Notes: generated from the sequence alone by a model not told the origin. Counted from the stretch's first letter, positions 1 to 8,774 are shown. The stretch is 64,000 bases of DNA from Collinsella sp. (GCA_019413925.1 DXMY01000025.1:42386-106385); one strand, 5' to 3'. Translations and numbers: made by a program.

Positions 1-1
1 G

Positions 2-1318
2 GCGCATGCCAAGATGCTGGCGGCCCAGGGCATCATCAGCGCCGAGGACGAGCAGGCGATTGCCGAGGGCCTGACCGGAATCGAACAGGATATCGATGCC
101 GGCAACTTCACCTTCGACATCAATGACGAGGACATTCATATGTCCATCGAGAGCGAGCTGACGCGCCGTATCGGCGAGGCCGGTAAACGCTTGCATACCG
201 GGCGTTCGCGCAACGACCAGGTTGCGACCGATACGCGCCTGGGCGTCAAGGCGCTCGCCAAGGAGCTCATGGAGGCCAATCTTTCGCTTCGTCATGTGCT
301 GGTGGATGCCGCTAAGAAGTATGACAAGGTGATTCTGCCGGGCTACACGCATATGCAGCACGCTCAGCCGGTTCTGCTGTCGCATCATCTGCTGGCGTAT
401 TCCTGGATGTTCGCGCGCGACTTTACGCGCCTGAAGGCCGCCTTCGATGCCGCCGACAACTGCCCGCTGGGTGCTGCCGCGCTTGCCGGCACGAGCTATC
501 CGCTCGATCGCCAGATGACGGCTGCCGAACTTGGCTTTGCGGGTGTGATCCCTAACTCGCTCGACGCTGTTTCCGATCGCGATTTCCTGCTCGATTTGCA
601 TTACGCCGGCTCCGTCATGGCCATGCATCTGTCGCGTCTTTCCGAGGAGATCGTGCTGTGGTCGAGCTCCGAATTTGGCTTTATCACGCTTTCCGACTCT
701 TACTCCACCGGCTCGTCCATCATGCCGCAGAAGAAGAACCCCGACTTTGCCGAGCTGATCCGCGGCAAGAGCGGCCGCGTCTACGGCAATCTGGTGCAAC
801 TGCTTGTGACCATGAAGGGGCTGCCGCTCGCTTATAACAAGGACCTGCAGGAGGACAAGGAGGGCGCACTCGATACCGCCCATACGCTCATGCAGTGCCT
901 GTCCGTTATGGCTGGCATGATTTCGACCTGGACTGTCAACGAGGATGCCATGGCGCGCGAGTGCGGCGTGGGGCACCTTGCCGCTACCGACGTTGCCGAT
1001 TACCTGGCCAAGCGTGGTCTTCCGTTCCGTGAGGCGCATGCCGTGGTGGGCCATCTGGTCCTGATGTGCGAGAAGCGCGGCTGCAATCTTGAGGACCTGC
1101 CGTTTGAGGTGTTCCAGGAGGCAAGCCCGCTCTTTGAGCGCGATATTACCGAGGCGCTCGACATCCCGTCGATTGTCGCTGCGCGCACGACCGAGGGCGG
1201 TACCGCTCCTGCCGCCGTTGCCGTCCAGCTGGAGCGTGCCGAGGTACAGCTCGTGGCCGACGAGGGCGTGTTTGGGTCGCTGACCAAGGTCGTCGAGATG
1301 GGCCACGGGGCAAAGTAA
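2..1318 (+). CDS. argH: Argininosuccinate lyase, 5' end missing
   Basis: Last step of arginine biosynthesis: cleaves argininosuccinate to arginine and fumarate in the cytoplasm. The reading frame is open to the left edge (A-H-A-K precedes the first in-window Met at 14), so the N-terminus lies outside the window. About 438 residues are visible, against roughly 460-480 for the family. The fumarase/aspartase-superfamily signature GSSIMPQKKNPD lies near nt 710-745 and supplies the mobile catalytic serine loop. HTGRSRNDQ near the N-terminal side is the substrate-binding loop of ArgH proper. No neighbouring arg gene is visible to the right, so any arg operon extends leftward. Confidence 0.95.
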   Translation, partial: AHAKMLAAQGIISAEDEQAIAEGLTGIEQDIDAGNFTFDINDEDIHMSIESELTRRIGEAGKRLHTGRSRNDQVATDTRLGVKALAKELMEANLSLRHVLVDAAKKYDKVILPGYTHMQHAQPVLLSHHLLAYSWMFARDFTRLKAAFDAADNCPLGAAALAGTSYPLDRQMTAAELGFAGVIPNSLDAVSDRDFLLDLHYAGSVMAMHLSRLSEEIVLWSSSEFGFITLSDSYSTGSSIMPQKKNPDFAELIRGKSGRVYGNLVQLLVTMKGLPLAYNKDLQEDKEGALDTAHTLMQCLSVMAGMISTWTVNEDAMARECGVGHLAATDVADYLAKRGLPFREAHAVVGHLVLMCEKRGCNLEDLPFEVFQEASPLFERDITEALDIPSIVAARTTEGGTAPAAVAVQLERAEVQLVADEGVFGSLTKVVEMGHGAK

Positions 1319-1702
1319 GGGTTTGCTTGAGGCTTATTGGCCATTAATTGATAAATCGTTTTTGCCTTTACGGGCGTCTGCTGATGCGGGCGTCCGTATT
1401 TTGTTGCTATGGGGGAGGGGCTTGTCGAGAACTTCTGTAGGACCTTTGGGCAGGTTGTGAAGGGGACACGTTCACAGGCGGCAACCGACCGTCCGCTCGG
1501 TTCGGTGCGGTTGATGGGCAGTCGGATGGTACTCTAGTCGGGCTTCGAAACAGAAGTGACACATATGGAACGCTTCAATTAATTGCAGCGTTTCAATAAA
1601 CAGCTTTTTGTTTAACTGCAGCTAAAACTCTGTTACGATGCAGTCCAGGCGAGTGCCGGAATGGGACTTGGGCACGCGCGAACCTACTTGAAAGGCTACC
1701 TT
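1319..1702. other. Intergenic stretch between argH and ndk
   Basis: No convincing gene on either strand. The last 100 bases are AT-richer and hold a weak promoter-like pair (TTTAAC at 1611-1616, TACGAT at 1634-1639, 17-bp spacing) that could serve ndk. I see no clear rho-independent terminator for argH. Confidence 0.4.
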
Positions 1703-2107
1703 ATGGCTATCGAGAAGACCTTCATCATGATTAAGCCCGACGCCGTGCGCGATCGCAAGATCGGCGAGATCGTTGCTCGCATTGAGCGCAGCGGCCTTGT
1801 CATCGAGCGCATGGAGATGACTACGCTCGAGCGCGCTACCGTCGAGGAGCACTACGCCCATCTGGCCGACAAACCTTTCTTTGGTGGTCTCTGCGACTTT
1901 ATGACGAGCGGTCCGGTCGTCAAGATGGTCGTTTCCGGTCTTTCCGCTGTCTCCAAGATGCGCACCCTTATGGGCGCTACCAACCCGCTTGATGCTGCCC
2001 CCGGCACCATCCGCGGTGACTTCGCTGTCGATGTCAACGCCAACGTGATCCACGGCTCCGACTGCCTGGAGAACGCCGAGATCGAGATCAAGCGTTTCTT
2101 TGGCTAA
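1703..2107 (+). CDS. ndk: Nucleoside diphosphate kinase
   Basis: Transfers the gamma-phosphate from ATP to NDPs through a phosphohistidine, balancing cellular NTP pools. The 134-aa length is typical of bacterial Ndk. The family signature N-V-I-H-G-S-D holds the catalytic histidine at about residue 117, and the N-terminal TFIMIKPDAV strand is characteristic. The ATG at 1703 is preceded by GAAAGG at 1690-1695; the upstream in-frame codons have no ribosome site. It appears monocistronic, followed within 45 bp by a terminator. Confidence 0.97.
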   Translation: MAIEKTFIMIKPDAVRDRKIGEIVARIERSGLVIERMEMTTLERATVEEHYAHLADKPFFGGLCDFMTSGPVVKMVVSGLSAVSKMRTLMGATNPLDAAPGTIRGDFAVDVNANVIHGSDCLENAEIEIKRFFG

Positions 2108-2147
2108 ACCAGCTTTGACTCCTTAAAGCTGTTAGCGTGTGGCTTGG

Positions 2148-2180
2148 GCGTCGCGGAACTCCATCCGCGGCGCTCTTTTT
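2148..2180 (+). terminator. Rho-independent terminator of ndk
   Basis: Ten-pair GC-rich stem (GCGTCGCGGA with TCCGCGGCGC, one G-U pair) and a six-base loop, followed by CTTTTT. Confidence 0.8.
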
Positions 2181-2221
2181 ATATCAGTAGATTTTGGTAA
2201 ACGCCCACAAATCAACTAAAG

Positions 2222-2256
2222 AGCCCCCGTCCGGATGTTTCTTCCGGACGGGGGCT
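2222..2256 (-). terminator. Hairpin at the 3' end of rpiB
   Basis: Perfect 14-bp inverted repeat (2222-2235 with 2243-2256) around a 7-base loop. Read on the minus strand it lies just after the rpiB stop and is followed by CTCTTTAG, a short U-rich tail. A second hairpin, for ndk, sits immediately to the left, so the convergent pair is insulated. Confidence 0.6.
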
Positions 2257-2283
2257 GGCGTTAGCGTATGGCTTTGTGAATCT

Positions 2284-2751
2284 TTAGGCTTCGTCGACGA
2301 TCTTAAGGCCGCGGGTCTGGTCGATCTCGTTGAGGAGGTTAACGCGACGCTCGTGACGGCCGCCCTCAAACTCGGCGTCGAGCCACTCGTCGACGATCAT
2401 CTTAGCGAGCTCGGAGCCCACGACACGGGCACCAAAGGCGAGCACGTTGGTGTTGTTGTGCATGCGGGAGAGCTTGGCGCTGAAGGGCTCGGAGCACACG
2501 ACGGCGCGTACGCCCTCGACCTTGTTGGCAGCCAGGCTAATCCCGACACCGGTGCCACAGATGAGGATGCCCAGGTCGACGTCGCCGTTGGCAACGGCCT
2601 TACCCACCTTGTAGCCGGCGATGGGGTAGTCAAAGCTCTCGGAGGTGTCGGTGCCAAAGTTCACGACCTCGCAGCCGCGCTCCTTCAGGTGCTCGGAGAT
2701 GATGTTCTTGAGCTCGACGGCGGCGTGGTCGTTGCCGATACCAATCTTCAT
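2284..2751 (-). CDS. rpiB: Ribose-5-phosphate isomerase B / LacAB-RpiB family sugar isomerase
   Basis: Interconverts ribose-5-phosphate and ribulose-5-phosphate in the pentose phosphate pathway. It has 155 aa, standard for RpiB. GNDHAAVELK at the N-terminus and CGTGVG (Cys65, the catalytic base) are visible, with His98 in the SRMHNN segment. The ATG is preceded on the minus strand by GAGAGGAACC. The family also contains allose- and galactose-6-phosphate isomerases; the lone context without lac or als genes favours RpiB. Confidence 0.9.
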   Translation of the reverse strand: MKIGIGNDHAAVELKNIISEHLKERGCEVVNFGTDTSESFDYPIAGYKVGKAVANGDVDLGILICGTGVGISLAANKVEGVRAVVCSEPFSAKLSRMHNNTNVLAFGARVVGSELAKMIVDEWLDAEFEGGRHERRVNLLNEIDQTRGLKIVDEA

Positions 2752-2968
2752 GAGTGGTTCCTCTCTGGTCCGTGCGGCGCAAATGCTAAAGGTTTTACCG
2801 CGTTCGACTGCATGATAGCGCGACTTTTGCGTAAACGCTCGGGCGTTTTTTGGTCAAACGCTTTAGCATGCAACAAGACCGGCTTCTCATGAATGAATGC
2901 TGTCAGTTTGTGCTTGAGCGCCGTCCGCCGGAACCATGGTTGCAGTTTTTGATGCATTGTTATCAAAT

Positions 2969-2998
2969 AAAGGAGCTAACTATAAAGGAGCTAACTAT
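2969..2998 (+). repeat. 15-bp tandem duplication upstream of the cysteine desulfidase gene
   Basis: AAAGGAGCTAACTAT occurs twice head-to-tail (2969-2983 and 2984-2998). Each copy carries an AAAGGAG Shine-Dalgarno-like core, but no start codon follows at usable distance. Confidence 0.85.
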
Positions 2999-3037
2999 TT
3001 TTGAGAGCCAAGCCCGTTATGCAAGCAGGAGATACCT

Positions 3038-4357
3038 ATGCCTACCGATTCCATCCGTGATGCCGCGTTTTGCGATGTTTTGAACCGCGAACTTGTCTGT
3101 GCACTCGGCTGCACCGAGCCCATTGCCGTTGCCTATGCAGCGGCGCTGGCGAGCCAGACGCTCGGTTGCGAGCCCGATCATATGGATGTTGCCTGCTCGG
3201 GCAACATCATCAAGAACGTCAAGAGCGTGACCGTGCCCAACTCGGGCGGAATGCATGGTATTGAAGCCGCGGCCGTGCTGGGTGCCGTGGGCGGCGACGC
3301 CAAGAGCGCGCTCGAGGTGCTCGAGAGCGTCGATGACGCGGACCGCGCCCGCGTGGCCGAGCTGCTTGCCGATGCGGACTACTGCGATGTGTCGCTTGTC
3401 GAGGGTGTGCCCAACCTCTACATCAAGGTGACTGCGACGGCCGGGGGCCATACCGCGGTCGTCGAGATTACCGATCACCACACTAATGTCACGTGCCATA
3501 CGCTCGACGGTATTCCGGTATGCGGTAAGTCGGCGGGGGAGTGCGCCGCCTGCGCCGAGCGCGTGGTGGCCGAGCGTGCGGCAGATAACGCCGACACGCC
3601 CATGTCGATCGAGACCATCATCGACTTTATCGAGGACGGTGACATTGAGGACGCCCGCGCTGCCGTTGAGCGTCAGATTGAGCTGAATGGCGCGATCAGT
3701 GCTGAGGGCCTCGCGCACGCTTGGGGCGCCGAGGTGGGTCGTACGCTGCTAGGTGCTCGTGCCGATGACGTCGCCTGCCGCGCCCGTGCCCGTGCGGCCG
3801 CCGGGTCCGACGCCCGCATGAACGGTTGCGCGCTGCCGGTCGCCATTGTGTGCGGCTCGGGCAATCAGGGCATTACCTGCGCATTGCCCGTCATGGAGTA
3901 TGCCGAGTACCTGCGTTGCGACCACGAGCGCCTGGTGCGCGCCGTGATACTGTCCGATCTTATCGCCGTGCATATCAAGAGCTATATCGGTGCGCTCTCG
4001 GCGTTTTGCGGTGCTATTTGCGCCGCGTGCGGCGCCGGCGCTGCGATTACCTGGCTGTGCGGTGGCACGCGCGAGCAGATTGGCGCGACGGTCTCGAATA
4101 CGCTCGGTAACGTGGGCGGCATCGTGTGCGATGGCGCCAAGGCGAGTTGCGCGGCTAAGATTTCCGCTGCCGTTGATGCTGCGATTCTGGGCCACGATAT
4201 GGCCATGCAGGGCCGCGGCTTCCGCGCCGGCGAGGGTCTCATTCAGGATACCGTCGAGCAGACGATTGCCAGCATGGGCTACGTGGGCCGCGTGGGCATG
4301 AAGGACACCGACATCGAGATCCTCAACATCATGATCGGTAAAACCCAGGTCTGTTAG
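3038..4357 (+). CDS. cyuA: L-cysteine desulfidase family protein (UPF0597, CyuA/YhaM-like)
   Basis: Predicted Fe-S-dependent enzyme that breaks L-cysteine to pyruvate, ammonia and sulfide; the family is related to the iron-sulfur L-serine dehydratases. It has 439 aa, the usual length. The N-terminal ALGCTEPIAVAYAAA segment and the later CGSGNQG segment are family hallmarks, and the many conserved cysteines fit a [4Fe-4S] ligand set. ATG at 3038 follows GCAGGAGATACCT. The gene stands alone: divergent from rpiB and convergent with the HAD gene. In a gut anaerobe a sulfide-releasing cysteine catabolic role is plausible. The substrate (cysteine versus serine) is inferred from family membership. 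Confidence 0.78.
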   Translation: MPTDSIRDAAFCDVLNRELVCALGCTEPIAVAYAAALASQTLGCEPDHMDVACSGNIIKNVKSVTVPNSGGMHGIEAAAVLGAVGGDAKSALEVLESVDDADRARVAELLADADYCDVSLVEGVPNLYIKVTATAGGHTAVVEITDHHTNVTCHTLDGIPVCGKSAGECAACAERVVAERAADNADTPMSIETIIDFIEDGDIEDARAAVERQIELNGAISAEGLAHAWGAEVGRTLLGARADDVACRARARAAAGSDARMNGCALPVAIVCGSGNQGITCALPVMEYAEYLRCDHERLVRAVILSDLIAVHIKSYIGALSAFCGAICAACGAGAAITWLCGGTREQIGATVSNTLGNVGGIVCDGAKASCAAKISAAVDAAILGHDMAMQGRGFRAGEGLIQDTVEQTIASMGYVGRVGMKDTDIEILNIMIGKTQVC

Positions 4358-4363
4358 ATATTA

Positions 4364-4430
4364 AGTTGCGGTGAGATAGTTCCTAAAATTACCCGGGTGA
4401 GGGGCAAACAGGAACTATCTCACCGCAACT
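4364..4430. repeat. Palindromic repeat, AGTTGCGGTGA family, copy 1
   Basis: Perfect 21-bp inverted repeat (4364-4384 with 4410-4430) beginning AGTTGCGGTGAGATAG, with a 25-bp loop. It lies between convergent genes. Related copies are at 12952-13018 and 45086-45152. It may act as a bidirectional terminator, but lacks an obvious U-tract. Confidence 0.85.
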
Positions 4431-4449
4431 GCGCTAGATGTTCTGGCGC

Positions 4450-5208
4450 CTACGATAGTTCGTCGGCTATTTGGTGCTCGTAGAAGGCCTCGATTACGGC
4501 GTTAAAGTCGCGGGCGAAGTCTTCCATGGTTCCGCGCCAGGTGGCTCGGCTGGGCTTGCCCTGGCCCACAAAGGCGGTTTGGATGCCGCAATCGGGGGAC
4601 GGGAAGTCGCGCTTGGGATCGTTGCCCACCATAAGGACCTCGTGCGGCTCGAGCCCCATCACCTGAAGCTGCTCTAGATAGTAGGTGGTATCGGGCTTGC
4701 AGCGGGTGGCGTTTCCCATGTGCGTCACGAGTTCAAAGGGGGCGTCGGCCAGGTCGCCCCAGCCCATGCGGCACTCGATGGCCCCCTGGGGAAAGCTGGG
4801 GTTGGTAAAGAGCGCGCAACGCAGCCCTGCGTCCTGTACGGCCTGGAGCGCGGCGTGCGCGCCCGGCATGGCGTGGGCGTTAATGACCTCGTCGTTCTTG
4901 TACGGAAGAACTTCGCGGTCATAGTAGGTAAACGCTTCGTAGATGAGGGGATCGGAGAGGCAGATCCCGCATCGGCGCTCGACCGCTTCTTGGTAAAACT
5001 CAAGATTGGTGTGGTTGTCCGTGCCGCTGCGGCGATTGGCGTTGAGGTCGACCAGGATGGTGCCGAGGCGTGCCATCGTGCCACCGCGGCTGCGGCGCCC
5101 GATATCCGCGAGCATCGAAGAGACATCCTTAAAATAGCGAAGGATGAACGCGTTGAGGTTGATGCTAAGAAGCGTTTCGTCCATATCGAAAACGACTGCT
5201 TTGAGCAC
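4450..5208 (-). CDS. HAD-family hydrolase
   Basis: Predicted phosphatase of the haloacid dehalogenase superfamily. The nucleophile motif FDMDETLLS is at the very N-terminus, LFTNPS is motif II, and VMVGNDPKRDF supplies the acidic motif IV residues; a helical cap lies between motifs I and II. I place the start at the GTG at 5208 because GAAAGG lies 7-8 bases upstream on the minus strand. A longer frame to 5379 has no ribosome site and adds a non-conserved tail. This gives 252 aa. Substrate unknown. It ends next to the copy-1 palindrome. Confidence 0.8.
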   Translation of the reverse strand: MLKAVVFDMDETLLSINLNAFILRYFKDVSSMLADIGRRSRGGTMARLGTILVDLNANRRSGTDNHTNLEFYQEAVERRCGICLSDPLIYEAFTYYDREVLPYKNDEVINAHAMPGAHAALQAVQDAGLRCALFTNPSFPQGAIECRMGWGDLADAPFELVTHMGNATRCKPDTTYYLEQLQVMGLEPHEVLMVGNDPKRDFPSPDCGIQTAFVGQGKPSRATWRGTMEDFARDFNAVIEAFYEHQIADELS

Positions 5209-5523
5209 GCGGGCACCTTTCTCGAAAAATCGATCTAGAATCGTTGGCTCCGGATACTTTACCCCAAAGCCGAATGCCTGGCTGGTTATCGTCAAGTTGC
5301 GGAGACGTGTGTTCATAAGATTACGAAAAAGTCTCCACACGAGTAAAAAATCGCAGTTCACGCTTGAAATCGAACTCATTTCCCCGTAACCTATACGAAC
5401 GTGATTGCATAAGCGTCACATTAGTATCTGTCGGCTCCCGAGTGTTCCTAAACGTTGTGTGCTTGTCGCACCCTTCTGTAGGTCCTAGCAATCGGGGCCC
5501 CGTAGTTCGAAAGGGGTCCACCT
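5209..5523. other. Divergent intergenic region between the HAD gene and rpsA
   Basis: No gene recognised. The AT-richer core (5300-5440) is expected to hold the promoters of both divergent genes, but I cannot place -35/-10 pairs with confidence. Confidence 0.3.
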
Positions 5524-6690
5524 TTGAGTGAGATTCAGAACTCGTCCATTTTCTCTCTTGACGATGTCAATGAGGAGGAGATGAACAACCTCATCGACGG
5601 TACGATTACCGACTTTGATGAGGGCGATCTCGTTAACGGCACTGTCGTTAAGATCGAGCATGACGAGGTGCTCGTTGACATCGGATTCAAGTCCGAGGGC
5701 GTTATCCCGGTCCGCGAGCTGTCCATCCGCAAGGACGCTAACCCTGCAGACATCGTTGCACTCGGTGATCCCATCGAGGCTCTGGTTCTCCAGAAGGAGG
5801 ACAAGGACGGTCGTCTGGTTCTGTCCAAGAAGCGTGCCGAGTACGAGCGTGCTTGGAACCGCATCGAGGAGAAGTTCAACTCCGGCGAGAACGTCGAGGG
5901 CGAGGTTATCGAGGTTGTCAAGGGCGGCCTGATCCTCGACATCGGCCTGCGTGGCTTCCTGCCTGCTTCCCTCGTCGACCTCCGTCGCGTCAAGGACCTC
6001 ACCTCCTACATGGGCACCCGCATCGAGGCCCGCGTTATCGAGATGGACCGCAACCGCAACAACGTCGTCCTCTCCCGTCGCGTCGTGCTCGAGGAGTCCC
6101 GTAAGGCCGAGCGCTCCGAGATTCTGTCCAAGCTCAAGTCTGGCATGCGTCTCCAGGGCACCGTTTCCTCCATCGTCGACTTCGGCGCCTTCGTCGACCT
6201 CGGCGGTATCGACGGCCTCATCCACATCTCCGAGCTCTCCTGGAACCACGTCAACCATCCTTCCGAGGTTGTCAAGGTCGGCCAGGAGGTCGAGGTCGAG
6301 GTTCTCGACGTCGATCTCAACCGCGAGCGCATCTCCCTGGGTCTCAAGCAGACCACCGAGGATCCGTGGCGTGCACTGGTCAAGAAGTACCCCGTCGGCG
6401 CTATCGTCGAGGGCACTGTGACCAAGCTTGTCCCGTTCGGCGCTTTCGTCGACCTGGGCGAGGGCATCGAGGGCCTGGTGCACATTTCCGAGATGGCCAA
6501 CAAGCACGTCGATCAGCCTTCTCAGGTCACCCACGTGGGCGACAAGGTTCAGGTCAAGGTCATGGAGATCGACCTCGACCGTCGTCGTATCTCCCTGTCC
6601 ATGAAGTCCGCTGCTGAGACTCTGGGCGTCGAGATCGAGGTTACCCCGCTTCCTTCCGAGAAGAAGGACGAGGAGACCGACGCCGAGTAA
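5524..6690 (+). CDS. rpsA: 30S ribosomal protein S1
   Basis: RNA-binding ribosomal protein that helps dock mRNA on the small subunit. It has 388 aa with four S1 (OB-fold) repeats starting near residues 33, 118, 205 and 290; the last two carry the FGAFVDLG...GLVHISE pattern. Four-domain S1 is the short form common in Gram-positives, compared with six domains in E. coli. TTG at 5524 is the likely start: CGAAAGGGG lies about 8 bases upstream and no ATG fits the conserved N-terminus. Codon use is strongly biased (GTC/GAG/CTC), as expected for a highly expressed gene. Confidence 0.93.
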   Translation: MSEIQNSSIFSLDDVNEEEMNNLIDGTITDFDEGDLVNGTVVKIEHDEVLVDIGFKSEGVIPVRELSIRKDANPADIVALGDPIEALVLQKEDKDGRLVLSKKRAEYERAWNRIEEKFNSGENVEGEVIEVVKGGLILDIGLRGFLPASLVDLRRVKDLTSYMGTRIEARVIEMDRNRNNVVLSRRVVLEESRKAERSEILSKLKSGMRLQGTVSSIVDFGAFVDLGGIDGLIHISELSWNHVNHPSEVVKVGQEVEVEVLDVDLNRERISLGLKQTTEDPWRALVKKYPVGAIVEGTVTKLVPFGAFVDLGEGIEGLVHISEMANKHVDQPSQVTHVGDKVQVKVMEIDLDRRRISLSMKSAAETLGVEIEVTPLPSEKKDEETDAE

Positions 6691-6716
6691 ATCGGTTTGA
6701 CGATTACTTGTTTTAA

Positions 6717-6748
6717 GGGATCCGTCCGTAATGGACGGGTCCCTTTTT
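6717..6748 (+). terminator. Terminator of rpsA
   Basis: 11-bp stem (GGGATCCGTCC with GGACGGGTCCC, one U-G pair), 5-base loop GTAAT, followed by TTTTT. Confidence 0.9.
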
Positions 6749-7028
6749 GCTTTTGCTGCCGAGATGTGCGATGCTGCCCGTGCGTAATGCTGCCCGGGCT
6801 GTCCATAGGCTATTGGGTTGTCGGTGCGTGAAAAATGCCGACATCCCGCCTCGGGGAGGAGGCGGGAACACACCGAGTAGACGGAGGGGTGCGGAGCGCG
6901 GTCGCGTCTCGACTGACGACGTTGCCCATCGACAGGACCATTGTAACGCATGGCGGTTCTTGGTTTATCGTGTCGAGCGTTTGCGTTGTGCCATTGCCTG
7001 CGGCAACGGTGTGTTACACTCTTGCACT
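6749..7028. other. Leader region upstream of the RNase P RNA gene
   Basis: No gene supported. Two adjacent hairpins are visible: TGTCGG (6819-6824) with CCGACA (6838-6843), and an 8-bp stem TCCCGCCT (6844-6851) with AGGCGGGA (6860-6867). TACACT at 7015-7020 is a plausible -10 box for rnpB, about 9 bases before the mature 5' end; no good -35 is seen. Confidence 0.4.
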
Positions 7029-7390
7029 GCTGAGTGGGCCAGACGGTCGCGCGATGTGCTGCTTGCAGTACGCGTGAGGAAAGTCCGGGCTCCAGAGGGC
7101 GGGATGCCGGCTAACGGCCGGGCGGAGTGATCCGACGGAAAGCGCCGCAGAAAAGAAGACTCCCACCTGCGCCGCAAGGCGTAAAGGGAAAAGCTGAAAC
7201 GGTGGTGTAAGAGACCACCAGCGTCGTGGCAACACGGCGGCTTGGCAAGCCCCATCCGGAGCAAGCGCGAATAGGAACGCTATGGGCCGGCCCGGTCCGC
7301 GTTCGGGTAGCGTGCGTGGAACTGCACGGTAACGTGCAGACAAGATAAATGACCGTTCACGACAGAACCCGGCTTATAGGCCCACTCGGC
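7029..7390 (+). ncRNA. rnpB: RNase P RNA (bacterial class A)
   Basis: Catalytic RNA of RNase P, which trims tRNA 5' leaders. The conserved core GAGGAAAGTCCGGGCTCC is at about 7076-7093 and the 3' core ACAGAACCCGGCTTATAGGC at about 7361-7380. The ends are set by a 10-bp P1 helix, GCTGAGTGGG at 7029-7038 pairing with CCCACTCGGC at 7381-7390 (one U-G). Length about 362 nt is normal for type A. Apparent open frames across it on both strands are spurious. Confidence 0.95.
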
Positions 7391-7406
7391 ACTTTGTTGA
7401 CGCTGC

Positions 7407-7505
7407 GAACCCGTCAGCGCGGCAATCTGCCTTTCAAGCCTTCGGGCATGACCATAAGGTCAATGCCCTTGTCTTTCAAGGCACCTTGCTCGCGCTGACG
7501 GGTTC
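7407..7505. repeat. Long imperfect hairpin downstream of rnpB
   Basis: GAACCCGTCAGCGCG (7407-7421) pairs perfectly with CGCGCTGACGGGTTC (7491-7505). Inside are a second pairing, TGCCTT with AAGGCA, and an apical stem GGGCATGACC/GGTCAATGCCC with one bulge. There is no T-run after it, so it is not a classic terminator. Confidence 0.7.
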
Positions 7506-7620
7506 TCGCTGTTGGTGACGGTATCATTGGCGTTTCCGTTCTTGTTGGCGAGGTCAACGGTGCTGTCTTTGCCGTATTATTGAGGCTGTTTGTTGCTGCG
7601 CTTTATTTTGTTGAGGGGCT

Positions 7621-8259
7621 TTGTTGGACAGCTATTTTACTCTGCAATCGAATATTGAGGCTTCGGGCGAGTTTGTGGACCGCAAGAGCCGGTTTATTGC
7701 CCAGCTGGTCCATATTGAGTCCGAGGACGAGGCGAATGCCTTTATCGAGATGGTTCGCAAGCGTCATTACGACGCTCGGCACAATGTTCCCGCGTGGATT
7801 TTAGTCGATGGACGCGAGCGCCAGAGCGATGATGGTGAGCCGAGCCGCACGAGCGGTATGCCGACGCTCGAGGTGCTGCGCGGCGCGGGGCTCAAAAATG
7901 TTTGCTGCGTGGTGACGCGCTATTTTGGTGGCACGCTGTTAGGGCCCGGTGGCTTGGTGCGCGCCTATACCGCGGCGACGCAGACGGCGGTGGCCGCGGC
8001 TCAGGAGGCCGGGCAGATCGTCGAGATGACGAGTGTCGTGCCTGTTGACGTGCATGTGGCCTATCCGCAGTATGAGCAAGTGCTTCATTTGGCGCAGGAT
8101 TCGGGTGCCAAGGTTTCGGATACCGATTTCGCGGATACCGTGACGATTCATTTGGTGTTTAAGGCGGGGGAGCAGGAGCCGTTTTGCGCTAAGATGCGCG
8201 AGCTTATGGCGGGGCGCGAGGAGATTGAGGTCGGCGCTCCCGAATTTGCCGAGTTTTAA
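7621..8259 (+). CDS. YigZ/IMPACT family protein
   Basis: Conserved protein of about 212 aa, the standard length for YigZ. The UPF0029/IMPACT N-terminal domain shows the motif around SDDGEPSRTSGMP (near residues 70-80) and then TRYFGGTLLGPGGLVRAY (near residues 100-120). The C-terminal ferredoxin-like subdomain follows. The biochemical role in bacteria is not settled; eukaryotic IMPACT modulates GCN2 signalling. TTG at 7621 (or the next TTG at 7624) is the start, with GAGGGGC shortly upstream. Ends 3 bp before a strong terminator. Confidence 0.85.
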   Translation: MLDSYFTLQSNIEASGEFVDRKSRFIAQLVHIESEDEANAFIEMVRKRHYDARHNVPAWILVDGRERQSDDGEPSRTSGMPTLEVLRGAGLKNVCCVVTRYFGGTLLGPGGLVRAYTAATQTAVAAAQEAGQIVEMTSVVPVDVHVAYPQYEQVLHLAQDSGAKVSDTDFADTVTIHLVFKAGEQEPFCAKMRELMAGREEIEVGAPEFAEF

Positions 8260-8262
8260 CGG

Positions 8263-8314
8263 CGACGGCCGGCGTGCTTTTGGATGGATCCCAAGCGCGC
8301 CGGCCGTCGTTTTT
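8263..8314 (+). terminator. Terminator of the yigZ-like gene
   Basis: 12-bp perfect stem CGACGGCCGGCG (8263-8274) with CGCCGGCCGTCG (8298-8309), then TTTTT. It lies between convergent genes and may also stop the minus-strand gene. Confidence 0.8.
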
Positions 8315-8327
8315 CTGTTGCTGCCGC

Positions 8328-8774
8328 TTACTCGGCGAGCTGCTTTAGCACATCGCAGGCGATTTCGACGGCATCGTCGATGCAACCGGGACAGCTGCGG
8401 AGCGGACCCTTGTCCGATCCGATGCCCCTGAGCGTGCCGCAGACGGTCGTCGTGTTCTTCTCGCCAAAACGCTTGGCGATTTCGCGCGACAGCTTGTAGG
8501 TCTGGCCCTTGGTCTTGGGGTTTTCCATGCCGTCGCTCATCACAAACCCCATGATGGCCACGGCGCCCGAGATGGCGCCGCAAGTCTCGGTCATGCCGCC
8601 CATGCCGGCGCCAAAGCCCTCGGTGAGGGTAAAGGCGACCTGGGGGTCGAGCCCGATGGCGGGCGCGAGCGTGCAGGCGACGGCCTGGGCGCAGTTAAAG
8701 CCACGGGCGTGGTATTCGGTGGCTTGAGCCTGACAGGCGGTGATGTCGAGCTGGGCCGTATCGATTTGCTTCAT
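8328..8774 (-). CDS. C_GCAxxG_C_C family redox-type protein
   Basis: 148-aa small protein of the family named for its conserved cysteine pattern. GFNCAQAV, the glycine-rich ETCGAISGA and the C-terminal CPGCIDDAVE are all visible. The family is common in anaerobes; a redox or metal-binding role is inferred from the cysteines and no enzymatic activity can be assigned from sequence. The ATG at 8774 follows AAGGAGACAACG on the minus strand, which rules out the longer upstream frame. Monocistronic; divergent from metY. Confidence 0.85.
   Translation of the reverse strand: MKQIDTAQLDITACQAQATEYHARGFNCAQAVACTLAPAIGLDPQVAFTLTEGFGAGMGGMTETCGAISGAVAIMGFVMSDGMENPKTKGQTYKLSREIAKRFGEKNTTTVCGTLRGIGSDKGPLRSCPGCIDDAVEIACDVLKQLAE

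Noticed and set aside
6747..7343. Overlapping open frames across 6747-7343 on both strands.
   Set aside because: They cover RNase P RNA, whose conserved core and P1 helix are clear.
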